A stretch of 31,800 nucleotides of DNA from Moraxellaceae bacterium (GTDB lineage Bacteria > Pseudomonadota > Gammaproteobacteria > Pseudomonadales > Moraxellaceae): NCBI GenBank assembly GCA_003543245.1, contig DPJB01000034.1, positions 18,358 through 50,157 of the forward strand, written 5' to 3'. The notes below the pieces were generated by a model. It had not been told where the DNA came from. It saw nothing but the letters and a program-made list of their open reading frames with translations, and made no database searches. Positions 7,644-15,579 of the stretch are shown here, piece after piece. Every line of letters starts with the position of its first letter. Within the stretch, counting starts at the first letter, position 1. The position numbers and the translations under genes are program-made.

Positions 7644-8441
7644 TCAGTCAAAGCCGTGTTCGGGTGCCGGGTAGTGGCCCTGCTTCACGGCAGTCACATA
7701 AGCATGAAAGGCGCCGCGGATGCCGTCATTGCTTTCGGTCAGGAAACTCCGGACAAAGCGGGCAGGTTTGCCGGTATGCAGCCCCAGCATGTCATGCAGC
7801 ACCAGTACCTGACCGTCACAGTCGGCGCCGGCACCAATGCCGATCACTGGAATGCCAAGGGCGGCAGTGATACGCGCGGCCAGTGACCGTGGCACGCACT
7901 CCAGCAGTACGACGGCAGCACCGGCGGCTTCGACGGCAAGGGCTTCCGCCAGCATGCGGTCGCCGGCGTCATCACCGCGTCCCTGAACCTTGTAGCCACC
8001 GAAAACATTCACGGATTGTGGTGTCAGTCCCATGTGCACACAGGCCGGTATGCCGCCATGCATGAGTTGTGTCACGGTGTCGCATAGCCAGGCGCCCCCC
8101 TCCAGCTTGACCATGTGGGCGCCTGCGCGCATCAGGGTGGCTGCGTTGTCGAGGGCATCCTTCGGTGTGCTGTAGGACATGAAGGGCATGTCGGCCACGA
8201 TCAGCGCGCCCTGGTTGCCACGGGCCACACAGGCGGTGTGGTAGGCCATGTCGGCAATGGTGACGGGCAGGGTGGAGGTATGCCCCTGCAGCACCATGCC
8301 CAGCGAGTCGCCGATCAGCAGGGTCTCGACGCCGGCACCGGACATGGCGTGGGCAAAGGTGGCGTCATAACAGGTGAGCATGCTGATTTTTTCGCCGCGG
8401 GCTTTCATGTCGCGCAAAGTGGCTAGGCTGACGGGCTTCAT
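7644..8441 (-). CDS. panB: 3-methyl-2-oxobutanoate hydroxymethyltransferase
   Basis: Transfers a hydroxymethyl group from 5,10-methylene-tetrahydrofolate to alpha-ketoisovalerate, giving ketopantoate, the committed step of pantoate synthesis. The protein is 265 aa. The metal-binding residues Asp45 (IGDSLGMV), Asp84 (VADMPFMSY) and Glu114 (VKLEGG) sit at the same positions as in E. coli PanB. The ATG at 8441 follows AGGAG at ideal distance. folK lies just upstream, placing folate synthesis beside the folate-consuming PanB step. Confidence 0.97.
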   Translation of the reverse strand: MKPVSLATLRDMKARGEKISMLTCYDATFAHAMSGAGVETLLIGDSLGMVLQGHTSTLPVTIADMAYHTACVARGNQGALIVADMPFMSYSTPKDALDNAATLMRAGAHMVKLEGGAWLCDTVTQLMHGGIPACVHMGLTPQSVNVFGGYKVQGRGDDAGDRMLAEALAVEAAGAAVVLLECVPRSLAARITAALGIPVIGIGAGADCDGQVLVLHDMLGLHTGKPARFVRSFLTESNDGIRGAFHAYVTAVKQGHYPAPEHGFD

Positions 8442-8486
8442 GGGAACTCCTGGGCCATGGGCGGGAGGGGAATAGTCAGGGGCGAA

Positions 8487-8999
8487 TCAGTTGTCGTCAA
8501 TCACTGATGAAATGCCGGTAGCAATCCGCTGCAGGCCGGCGCTGTCATGTGCTGCTGGAAGGTCGGTGAGGCGGGTGCCATCCGGCAGGGTCAGATCCGG
8601 GTTGATATCAAGCAGGGGAATGACAACAAAGTTACGGTTTTTAAGTTCGATATGCGGCACGTTCAGCGATGGTGTCCGGATTTCGTCGTTTGCGTACAGC
8701 AACAGGTCAAGGTCCAGTGTGCGGGCTCCCCAGCGGACTTCCCGGGTGCGGCCATGGAGGCTCTCGATGGCCTGCAAGGCGGCGAGCAGTGCGTGGGCGG
8801 TCATGGCGGTCTCGATCCGTGCGACGGCATTGACGTAGTCCGGCTGGCCGGCCGGACCGACCGGGGCGCTGCGGTAAAAGTGTGAAAGCCCGGTGAGCTG
8901 CGTGTCGGGAATCTGCCGGAGTGCCTGAACCGCAGCATTCAGGGTGTGTACAGGGTCACCAAGGTTGGCACCCAGGCCGATATGGGCGGTAAACATCAT
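8487..8999 (-). CDS. folK: 6-hydroxymethyl-7,8-dihydropterin pyrophosphokinase
   Basis: Transfers pyrophosphate from ATP to the dihydropterin in folate synthesis. The 170-aa protein shows the family hallmarks: IGLGANLGDP at the start, FYRSAPVG, and the signature RWGARTLDLDLLLY. Two consecutive ATG codons (8999 and 8996) are possible starts and neither has a clear Shine-Dalgarno sequence; translation is probably coupled to pcnB, whose stop codon lies 9 bp upstream. The order pcnB-folK-panB-panC is conserved in many gammaproteobacteria. Confidence 0.95.
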   Translation of the reverse strand: MMFTAHIGLGANLGDPVHTLNAAVQALRQIPDTQLTGLSHFYRSAPVGPAGQPDYVNAVARIETAMTAHALLAALQAIESLHGRTREVRWGARTLDLDLLLYANDEIRTPSLNVPHIELKNRNFVVIPLLDINPDLTLPDGTRLTDLPAAHDSAGLQRIATGISSVIDDN

Positions 9000-9008
9000 G
9001 CCGGGCGC

Positions 9009-10364
9009 TTATTCTGCGCGGGCCGGCTTGCGTTTGCGTGGGCCACGCTTGCGCGGCTTGCGGCTGGCAGCGGTCTTGCCTCCGCTTTCCAGGGCGCGCA
9101 ACAGCTCAGCCTGCAGGCCGGGGTCGGCATCCTGGTAACGCGTCCACCATGCACCCCAGTCGCCGGTGTCTTCGCCGGCTTTCTCACGCAGGACCAGGAA
9201 ATCATAGGCGGCGCGAAAGCGTTGTTGCACGCGCAGTGCTTCTACCTGGCGCGGCCGGGGATTTTCCAGGCGCGGCTGCATTTCCCATATTTCACGCAGG
9301 GCCTGTGCCGTGAAGCGGGTAATGGCCGTGCGTTCGGTCTGGCGGCTGATGGCGCGCTGGCCGGCCTGTTGCAGGGCGGGCATGGGTGGAACGCCGTCGT
9401 CCAGCAGCTCGGCGTAATGTGCCTGAACGCGGCCCCACAGAAGGGCAGCATAGAAAAACGCCGGGTTGACACTTTTGTCTTCGCGGATGCGCTGGTCGGT
9501 GCTTTCGGCAGTCAGTGTCAGCAGGCGTTCGTATTCGGCACTCGGCCCGGCTTGCGGAAACAGGTGGCGGAACAGGTCGTACTCGTTCAGCAGGGCCAGT
9601 ACCCGGACGGCATGGCCGGAGGCCAGCAGCTTCTGTGCCTCATCAAACAGGCGGTGGCTGGAGATGTCATCAAGCAGGTCTCCGAGGCGGCGCAATGGCT
9701 CGGCAGTGGCGGGCTCGATGCTGAATTCGAGTTTGGCAGCAAAACGGATGGCACGAAGCATGCGCACCGGGTCTTCGCGGTAGCGGGTTTCCGGGTCGCC
9801 AATCAGGCGTAGCTGACGCTTTTCCAGATCCTTGCGGCCACCGGCAAAGTCCCACAGGCTGAAGTCGGCAATGTTGTAGTAAAGGGCGTTGACGGTGAAG
9901 TCGCGGCGCTCGGCATCTTCTTCGATATTGCCCCAGACATTGTCGCGCAGGATCATGCCTTCATCGGAGGTGCGGCCATGGAGCTCGCCTTCGGACTGGC
10001 TGTGGTGGGCGCGAAAGGTGGCAACTTCGATGATTTCGCGTCCGAAGCGGACGTGGGCAAGGCGGAAACGTCGCCCGATGATCTGGCACTGCCCGCCAAA
10101 GACCTGCTTGACCTGCTCGGGTGTGGCGTCCGTGGCGACGTCAAAGTCCTTGGGGTGCAGGTCCAGCAGCAAGTCCCGTACGCCACCGCCAACGAGAAAT
10201 GCCTGATAGCCGTGATCATGCAGGCGATACAGTGTCTTTACGGCGGCAGAGCTGATGTCCTTGCGCGAGATGGGGTGCTGGTCGCGCGGGGTGATGGCCA
10301 GCTTGAGGACAGGGCGGCGATTGCCGGGGCGGCCACGCAGGCGGTCGATCAGGGTCTTGATCAT
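9009..10364 (-). CDS. pcnB: Poly(A) polymerase I
   Basis: Adds poly(A) tails to RNA 3' ends, promoting decay by PNPase and partners. The protein is 451 aa from the ATG at 10364 (MIKTLIDRLRGR); a longer frame begins only with TTG at 10418 and was not chosen. The nucleotidyltransferase domain shows FLVGGGVRDLLL followed by KDFDVATDA with the catalytic acidic pair, then RRDFTVNALYY and the RNA-binding region GDPETRYREDPVRMLRA. The C-terminus is a basic tail (RKPRKRGPRKRKPARAE), typical of PAP I and distinguishing it from CCA-adding enzymes. It heads the folK-panB-panC operon and lies downstream of the CrcZ-like RNA. Confidence 0.95.
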   Translation of the reverse strand: MIKTLIDRLRGRPGNRRPVLKLAITPRDQHPISRKDISSAAVKTLYRLHDHGYQAFLVGGGVRDLLLDLHPKDFDVATDATPEQVKQVFGGQCQIIGRRFRLAHVRFGREIIEVATFRAHHSQSEGELHGRTSDEGMILRDNVWGNIEEDAERRDFTVNALYYNIADFSLWDFAGGRKDLEKRQLRLIGDPETRYREDPVRMLRAIRFAAKLEFSIEPATAEPLRRLGDLLDDISSHRLFDEAQKLLASGHAVRVLALLNEYDLFRHLFPQAGPSAEYERLLTLTAESTDQRIREDKSVNPAFFYAALLWGRVQAHYAELLDDGVPPMPALQQAGQRAISRQTERTAITRFTAQALREIWEMQPRLENPRPRQVEALRVQQRFRAAYDFLVLREKAGEDTGDWGAWWTRYQDADPGLQAELLRALESGGKTAASRKPRKRGPRKRKPARAE

Positions 10365-10488
10365 GGATGAGCAGTTGTCTGGGCGGCTGTGTAGCCAGGA
10401 AGCCACCGATGATAGCAATACATGGCGTCCGGAAGAACACGTGCTGTCGTATCGATTGAAGAATGGGGTGGTGGGGCTGGAACAGAAG

Positions 10489-10511
10489 TGCGGGAGGGGT
10501 TACCTCCCGCA
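10489..10511 (-). terminator. Terminal hairpin of the CrcZ-like RNA
   Basis: On the minus strand TGCGGGAGG and CCTCCCGCA pair as a 9-bp GC-rich stem around a TAACC loop. The following CTTCTGTTCC is only a weak U-tract, so some read-through into pcnB is plausible. Confidence 0.6.
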
Positions 10512-10664
10512 TGCGCTGAACTGTTTTTATGCTTTTCTGGAGTGTTGCAGTTTTTCTTGTTGCTGTGGCCATTTTTATTGTTTTTGGCCATCCGGCATAT
10601 TTTTCTTGTTGCGTATTCTTCTTGTTATATGGCCGGTAACGGTCATTTTTACCCGGAGGTAAGG

Positions 10665-10694
10665 TCATCTATGGAGCCTCCCGTCCATAGATGA
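10665..10694 (-). other. Internal stem-loop of the CrcZ-like RNA
   Basis: TCATCTATGGA and TCCATAGATGA form a perfect 11-bp stem around the minus-strand loop CGGGAGGC. The loop contains the GGGAGG that also forms the 5' arm of the terminal hairpin, so it could pair alternatively with that hairpin's CCTCCC arm. Confidence 0.6.
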
Positions 10695-10804
10695 ACCTAC
10701 CCACCCGCCTTTTTCTTCTTGTTATTGTTGTTTCTATTTCTTCTTGTTGTGGTGCGGCGGGCACCGGTTGCGCCTTGTTTTTATTGTGTGCGCACAAAAG
10801 ATAT

Positions 10805-10820
10805 AGCAGGTACCGTGCCA
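10805..10820 (-). promoter_or_regulatory. Sigma-54 (RpoN) promoter of the CrcZ-like RNA
   Basis: The minus strand reads TGGCACGGTACCTGCT. The -24 GG and -12 GC dinucleotides are correctly spaced, and 10 of the 11 specified bases of TGGCACG-N4-TTGC agree. The expected start is near 10794. Immediately upstream are an IHF site and three GTTAC boxes, as expected for activation by an enhancer-binding protein such as the neighbouring CbrB. Confidence 0.85.
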
Positions 10821-10849
10821 ACTTTTGTTTATTCCATTAAGTTAAATAA

Positions 10850-10862
10850 AATCAATAACTTA
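10850..10862 (+). promoter_or_regulatory. IHF binding site
   Basis: AATCAATAACTTA matches the IHF consensus WATCAANNNNTTR at every specified position, inside an AT-rich stretch. It lies between the sigma-54 promoter and the upstream activator boxes (about -56 to -68), the classical place for DNA bending that brings an activator to sigma-54 polymerase. Confidence 0.7.
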
Positions 10863-10904
10863 AAATTTGCATCAAGGATGGGCGGTTTTTCATGACGACA
10901 AGCG

Positions 10905-10954
10905 GTAACGCTTTTCCGGGTAGTGCTGTAACGGCTCTGTGTAGTTGAGTAACA
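10905..10954 (-). promoter_or_regulatory. Three upstream GTTAC boxes, probable CbrB binding sites
   Basis: On the minus strand TGTTAC (10954-10949), CGTTAC (10933-10928) and CGTTAC (10910-10905) occur in the same orientation, 21 and 23 bp apart, centred about 113 to 157 bp upstream of the predicted start. From memory, the CbrB sites at crcZ in Pseudomonas putida are three non-palindromic subsites of variable spacing, which this array resembles. Binding by CbrB here is inferred. Confidence 0.6.
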
Positions 10955-10986
10955 CGGTGTCAGTTTTTGTGATGGACTGGCGGGGG

Positions 10987-12396
10987 TTACTCGGCCTCGC
11001 CCTCAATTTCCGGGTTTGAGTCGGTTTCGCCGGGAATCTTCCGGCGAGGAATCCCCAGTCTCTGCCGCCGCTCCCAGAGGGACTTCCGGCTGATCCCCAG
11101 CTTCTGGGCCAGCTCGGTTTCGGACATGTGGTCCTGATGCTCAAGCACAAAGTGCTGGAAGTAGTCTTCCAGTGAGAGGCCTGCGGCCGGTTCATTGGCT
11201 GACGGGGCAGGGCCGCTGGTGCGATTTGGAGTTGGTTCCCGCTTGATGATGTCGATGGCCAGGTGCTCCGGATGGATCTCGCTGGACTCACAGAGGATGG
11301 TGGCGCGTTCGATGGCATTTTCCAGTTCGCGCACATTGCCCGGCCAGGGGTAGTGGCGTATGGCATCACGGGTTTCTTCGCTGAAGTGCAGTGGGCCGAC
11401 GCCAAGGCGCTGGCATGTTCGCACCAGCAGTTTGTCTGCCAGCTCGAGCACGTCATCGCCACGCTCGCGCAGCGGCGGCAGCAACAGCTCCACCACGTTC
11501 AGGCGGTAATACAGATCCTCACGGAAGAGGCCTTCGCCAGCGAGCTTTTTCAGGTCGCGATGGGTGGCTGCCACCAGCCGTACATCCACGCGCCGCGATT
11601 GTGTTGCACCGATGCGGCGGACTTCCTTTTCCTGCAGCAGACGCAACAGGCGTGCCTGGGCCTCAAGCGGGAGTTCGCCGATTTCGTCCAGGAACAGGGT
11701 GCCGCCGTCTGCTGCTTCCACCAGGCCCTTGCGTTGTGCCTGGGCGCCGGTGAAGGAGCCTTTCTCATGGCCGAACAGTTCGGATTCAATCAGGGTTTCC
11801 GGGATGGCGGCACAGTTCACCGAGATCATGGCGCCATTGGCGCGAGGGCTCTGGTCATGCAGTGCACGGGCCACCAGCTCCTTGCCGGTACCGGACTCGC
11901 CACGGATCAGCACGGTGGTGGTCAGGGGTGCAACCTTGCGTATGCGGGTGAACACGTCCTGCATGGCCTGGCAGGAGCCGATCATGCCGGTGGTGGGGTA
12001 GGTCTTGGCGACCTGCTGCTTCAGGGCTTCATTCTGTGCGACCAGCGATTTTTCGCGCAGTATGCGTTCGATGGTGAGCAGCATTTCATCATGGTCAAAC
12101 GGCTTGGAGATGTAATCCACCGCACCCTGCTTCATGGCTTCGACAGCCGCTTTCATGCTGCCGAAGCTGGTCATGATGAGCACGGGGGTTGGCTTGGCCT
12201 TGTCGATCAGTGTGGTGCCGGGTTCGCCGGGCAGGCGTACATCGGTGATGATCAGGTCAAATTCGTCCAGACTGTAGCGTTCGCTGGCATCAGCGACCGA
12301 GCCTGCCTCGCTGATCGTGTAGTTGTGCCGCTCCAGCAGACGCTTGAGGCTGGAACGGATCAGTGCCTCGTCTTCGACAATCAGGATGTGGCTCAT
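10987..12396 (-). CDS. cbrB: Sigma-54-dependent response regulator CbrB
   Basis: A 469-aa NtrC-family regulator. The receiver domain (1-~120) has Asp9, the phospho-acceptor Asp52, Thr76 and Lys98. The AAA+ domain has Walker A GESGTGKE (166-173), the sigma-54 contact loop as GSFTGA (213-218) instead of the usual GAFTGA, and Walker B GGTLFLDEIG (231-240). A Fis-type helix-turn-helix ends the protein (ETELAQKLGISRKSLWERR). Its start overlaps the cbrA stop as ATGA, so the pair is translationally coupled. In Pseudomonas CbrB governs carbon and nitrogen source use, chiefly by activating crcZ, and a matching RNA locus lies directly downstream here. The name rests on domain order and synteny. Confidence 0.93.
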   Translation of the reverse strand: MSHILIVEDEALIRSSLKRLLERHNYTISEAGSVADASERYSLDEFDLIITDVRLPGEPGTTLIDKAKPTPVLIMTSFGSMKAAVEAMKQGAVDYISKPFDHDEMLLTIERILREKSLVAQNEALKQQVAKTYPTTGMIGSCQAMQDVFTRIRKVAPLTTTVLIRGESGTGKELVARALHDQSPRANGAMISVNCAAIPETLIESELFGHEKGSFTGAQAQRKGLVEAADGGTLFLDEIGELPLEAQARLLRLLQEKEVRRIGATQSRRVDVRLVAATHRDLKKLAGEGLFREDLYYRLNVVELLLPPLRERGDDVLELADKLLVRTCQRLGVGPLHFSEETRDAIRHYPWPGNVRELENAIERATILCESSEIHPEHLAIDIIKREPTPNRTSGPAPSANEPAAGLSLEDYFQHFVLEHQDHMSETELAQKLGISRKSLWERRQRLGIPRRKIPGETDSNPEIEGEAE

Positions 12397-15362
12397 GGGT
12401 TACCTCTGGATGCGTCGCTGCCTTCCTGCCATGCCGGCAGGGTGATCTGCACGATGACGCCGTTGCCCTGGTCGTAATCGGCCTTGTCTATCAACTGTAT
12501 GCGACCTTCATGTTCTTCAATGATGCCGTGCACGAGTGCCAGTCCCAGTCCGGTGCCCTTGCCGGTGTCCTTGGTGGTGACGAAGGGTTCAAACAGGGCG
12601 TTGCGGATCTCGCCATGGGGCAGGCCGGTCCCGAAGTCTTCGACCTCGAAGCGGACATTGGGGCCGTGTGTGCTGGCCCTGGCAATGATGGCGCCGCCGC
12701 GAGTACTGGCGTCGCGGGCATTGCCAAGCAGGTTGATGAACACCTGGATCAGTCGCTGGGTATCACCACGCACCATGACCCCGGGGCGGCACTCGTTGCG
12801 GAAGTCGTAGTCCTTGCCTTCGGGGCTCAGTTGCAGGAGCTGGATGGCTTCGCTGACGGCAGAGTAGATGTCGACCGGTTCGCGCACCGGGTTCAGGGTT
12901 TCGGCGCGGGCAAAACCGACCAGCGACTGCACGATGCGGGAGATGCGCTGGGTCTGCTCGAGAATCAGCTGGCTGGCATGGCGTGCCTCGGGGTCGTCTG
13001 TTTCGGCCCTGAGGTTCTGTGCCAGGCAGGCGATGCCGGTCACCGGATTGCCAATTTCATGGGCGACCCCGGCAGACAGTCGTCCGATCGAGGCCAGTCG
13101 CTCGTTGTGCGAAAGGCGGACCTCAAGGCGGTGGAGTTCGGAAATGTCCTCGACCACGATTACCTGGGAGTCGGGGTGGCCAAAGCTGTCACCATCCTCG
13201 ATCACGGCACGGTTCAGGCTGACCCAGTGGGTCTCGCCATGGGTAATCACCGGTTTGCGGTAGACCTGTGCGCTGGGGCCGTTGAGGAACTCCATGAACA
13301 GCTCGCACCAGGGTGACGGCAGGCTGCTGAGACGGGAGCCGATGACCTGCTCATCGCTGATGCTGGTCAGTTCCATCATGGCGTTGTTCCATGACAGGAT
13401 CTCCAGATCCTTGCCCAGCGAACAAACGCCGATCGGCAGGTCGAACAGGGTCTGCCGGTGAAAACGCCGCAGGGAGTCGAGCTCTGCGGCCAGACCGGAG
13501 AGGCGGTCCCGGTAATCCTCGAGGCGCGATTCGATGTAGTGGATGTCTTCGGCGCTGCCACCCTGTTCCGTGCGGACCTTGTAGGGCAGGTGTTGGTCCA
13601 GGATGTCCTGGGCTACCGATGGACCGAGCAGGCCGGAGAGGTTTGACTCGATCTGGTCGCGCAGGCGTCGCAGGGCATAGGGGCGGGTTTCGGCAGGATC
13701 CATGCCAAGGTCTGCCAGAGCCATCTGCACTTCGCGCTCGGCGGTGAGTCGTCCTAGTGGTTCTGACAGGCCGCGGACAAATTCGCTGGTATTGGTGGCG
13801 GTCAGTTCCCAGCGGTAGGGGCGGCGCAGGTTGTCGACCGAGCAGGTATTCGCGGCAATCTGCTCTGATGCGCTTTGCGTACCCAGGAGCGAAACGGAGA
13901 CGCCCACCAGAGCATTGACCAGCGTGGCGCCAAGCCCCATGGACTGCCAGTAAACCGTGTTGCCGGCAAACGAGACATCCAGCCAGGACAGCTCGGGTAG
14001 CGCCTGCATTTCAATCAGGTAGGGGACGACAAGGGTGCCAAACCAGAGCAGCATGCCGACGACCAGACCGGAAATGAAGCCGGCCTGATTGGCTCGCGGC
14101 CAGAACAGTACGCCGATCAGGCCGGGGGCAAACTGCAGGGTAGCGACAAAGGTCAGCATGGCCATTTCGGTCATGCTTCGACGTTCATCCAGCAGCACGT
14201 AAAAACCGAAGGCCATGGCGATCAGGGCGCTGATCAGCAGGCGCCGTATCCAGAGCAGCCAGTGATAGATGTTCTGGTCGGGGCGTGGCTGATAGACCGG
14301 CAACACCAGATGGTTGAGGATCATCGAGGCCAGCGACAGGGTACTGACGATGATGATGCCGGAGGCGGCGGCAAGGCCGCCCACGAACACCAGCAGGGGC
14401 AGCCAGCGTGATTCGGAGGCGAGCGCCACCCCCATGGTGAAGTATTCGGGTGTCAGGCCTACATTCAGCCGCAGTGCGGCCCAGAGAATGATCGGCACGG
14501 CCAGCGCCATGCCGAACAGGTAAAGCGGCAGCCCCCAGCTGGCAGTCACCAGCGCGCGTGGATTGACGTTTTCGGTGAATGCCATCTGGTACATGTAGGG
14601 CATGACCACGGCAGAGAACAGGAACGCCAGGATCAGGCTGTGCCAGAAGCCTCCTTTGAGCAGGGGCTCATACAGCATGGTGAGGGCCTGGGGATTGGCG
14701 TTGAGCCATGTTTTCAGGCCCTGTCGTCCCTCCAGCACACCATCCCAGGCAAACCAGGCGACGGCGGCCAGCGCCACAAACTTTATGACGGACTCAAGGG
14801 CAATGGCCACCACGAGACCTTCATGCTTTTCGCGGGGGGACAGATGCCGTGCGCCGAACAGGACGGTGAAGGCAGTGATCACCACGCAGAAAACGAGTGC
14901 CAGCCACTCATGCTGCAGGCCGGGAATAAGGATGTCGGCAGATTCTGCGACCGCGCGGATCTGCAGTGCCAGCAGCGGCATCATGCCGCCGACCATGGCC
15001 AGTGTGGTCAGCGAGCCGGCCAGCTGGCTGCGGTAGCGGTAGGCAAACAGATCGGCCAGTGAACCCAGCTGATGGCTCTTGGCCAGCCGGAGAATGGGCG
15101 CCAGCAGTACAGGCGCCAGCAGAAAAGCACCGGATACGCCGAGGTAGAAGGCAAGGAAGTTGTAGCCGCTCTGATGGGCGAAGCCGACGACGGCATAGAT
15201 GCCCCAGGCGCTGACGTAGACACCCAGTGACAGGACATAGACCAGCGGGTGACGAATCCAGCGCACGGGTACAAGGCCGGACTCACTGAGGTAGGCGACC
15301 AGGAACAGGATGGAAAGATAGCCGACGCCCAGCGCCAGCAGTTCACCAGGGCTGAAAATCAT
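12393..15362 (-). CDS. cbrA: Transporter-fused sensor histidine kinase CbrA
   Basis: A 989-aa hybrid of a membrane transporter and a kinase. About the first 500 residues are a sodium/solute symporter (SLC5-like) domain with about 13 membrane segments (starting ELLALGVGYLSILFLVAYL). A soluble linker, likely the STAC module, and a PAS domain (LPIGVCSLGKDLEILSWNN) follow. The kinase core has the phospho-acceptor His768 (GVAHEIGNPVTG), the N box NLLGNARDAS and G boxes DFGTGLPHG and GKGTGLGLALVHG. In Pseudomonas CbrA phosphorylates CbrB, and histidine uptake has been linked to the transporter domain. No clear ribosome site precedes the ATG at 15362; coupling to cbrX 18 bp upstream is likely. Confidence 0.94.
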   Translation of the reverse strand: MIFSPGELLALGVGYLSILFLVAYLSESGLVPVRWIRHPLVYVLSLGVYVSAWGIYAVVGFAHQSGYNFLAFYLGVSGAFLLAPVLLAPILRLAKSHQLGSLADLFAYRYRSQLAGSLTTLAMVGGMMPLLALQIRAVAESADILIPGLQHEWLALVFCVVITAFTVLFGARHLSPREKHEGLVVAIALESVIKFVALAAVAWFAWDGVLEGRQGLKTWLNANPQALTMLYEPLLKGGFWHSLILAFLFSAVVMPYMYQMAFTENVNPRALVTASWGLPLYLFGMALAVPIILWAALRLNVGLTPEYFTMGVALASESRWLPLLVFVGGLAAASGIIIVSTLSLASMILNHLVLPVYQPRPDQNIYHWLLWIRRLLISALIAMAFGFYVLLDERRSMTEMAMLTFVATLQFAPGLIGVLFWPRANQAGFISGLVVGMLLWFGTLVVPYLIEMQALPELSWLDVSFAGNTVYWQSMGLGATLVNALVGVSVSLLGTQSASEQIAANTCSVDNLRRPYRWELTATNTSEFVRGLSEPLGRLTAEREVQMALADLGMDPAETRPYALRRLRDQIESNLSGLLGPSVAQDILDQHLPYKVRTEQGGSAEDIHYIESRLEDYRDRLSGLAAELDSLRRFHRQTLFDLPIGVCSLGKDLEILSWNNAMMELTSISDEQVIGSRLSSLPSPWCELFMEFLNGPSAQVYRKPVITHGETHWVSLNRAVIEDGDSFGHPDSQVIVVEDISELHRLEVRLSHNERLASIGRLSAGVAHEIGNPVTGIACLAQNLRAETDDPEARHASQLILEQTQRISRIVQSLVGFARAETLNPVREPVDIYSAVSEAIQLLQLSPEGKDYDFRNECRPGVMVRGDTQRLIQVFINLLGNARDASTRGGAIIARASTHGPNVRFEVEDFGTGLPHGEIRNALFEPFVTTKDTGKGTGLGLALVHGIIEEHEGRIQLIDKADYDQGNGVIVQITLPAWQEGSDASRGNP

Positions 15363-15380
15363 GTCGGATGCGTGTTCGGT

Positions 15381-15557
15381 CTAGAGGTCTTTAAGGTCAC
15401 GGCTTTTGCCAATCCAGTAGCTGAGGCCGATCAGTGCCAGCCAGATAAGGTAAGGCCGGTACCATGTAGTGCCGCCGTCGCTCCACCACTCGATAATGGC
15501 GGGCGAGAGCAGATAGGCGCCGGCAATGAAGAGCAGGACAAGGCGGTCAATATACAT
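15381..15557 (-). CDS. cbrX: Small membrane protein upstream of cbrA (CbrX-like)
   Basis: A 58-aa protein from the ATG at 15557 to a TAG at 15381-15383, starting MYIDRLVLLFIAGAYLLSPA. It has two hydrophobic helices (about residues 6-22 and 36-49) joined by a short polar loop (EWWSDGGTTWYRP), and ends with a charged tail KSRDLKDL. It lies 18 bp ahead of cbrA in the same direction, the position of cbrX in the Pseudomonas cbrXAB operon. Two membrane helices, good codon usage and conserved position support a real gene. The function is unknown; a role in CbrA assembly or signalling is a guess. Confidence 0.8.
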   Translation of the reverse strand: MYIDRLVLLFIAGAYLLSPAIIEWWSDGGTTWYRPYLIWLALIGLSYWIGKSRDLKDL

Positions 15558-15579
15558 GGCGTTGCGGCTGGTTTATGGC

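Larger units (their letters stand above)
10489..10794 (-). ncRNA. crcZ: CrcZ-like Hfq/Crc-sequestering small RNA (~306 nt)
   Basis: This fills the gap between cbrB and pcnB, the locus and orientation of CrcZ in Pseudomonas. On the minus strand it contains five exact copies of AACAAGAA (10748-10741, 10723-10716, 10626-10619, 10610-10603, 10561-10554) plus A-rich relatives such as AACAACAATAACAAG and AACAATAAAAA. In Pseudomonas such CA motifs bind Hfq/Crc and relieve catabolite repression. The predicted start (~10794) lies 12 nt past the -12 element of a sigma-54 promoter, and the end is the hairpin at 10489-10511. A perfect 11-bp stem-loop (10665-10694) separates the motif clusters. No open reading frame of note is present. 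The role is inferred from position, promoter and motifs; ends are approximate. Confidence 0.82.

Noticed and set aside
10365..10418. N-terminal extension of PcnB from a TTG at 10418
   Set aside because: TTG start without ribosome site, and the added residues do not resemble PAP I; ATG 10364 begins a typical PcnB start.
10216..10694. Several open frames in both directions in the cbrB-pcnB gap
   Set aside because: Low-complexity Asn/Lys/Thr or Phe/Leu-rich translations without ribosome sites; they result from the A-rich motifs of the CrcZ-like RNA.
11263..13316. Long plus-strand frames opposite cbrB and cbrA
   Set aside because: Antisense shadows; cbrA and cbrB on the minus strand show full domain sets with catalytic residues.
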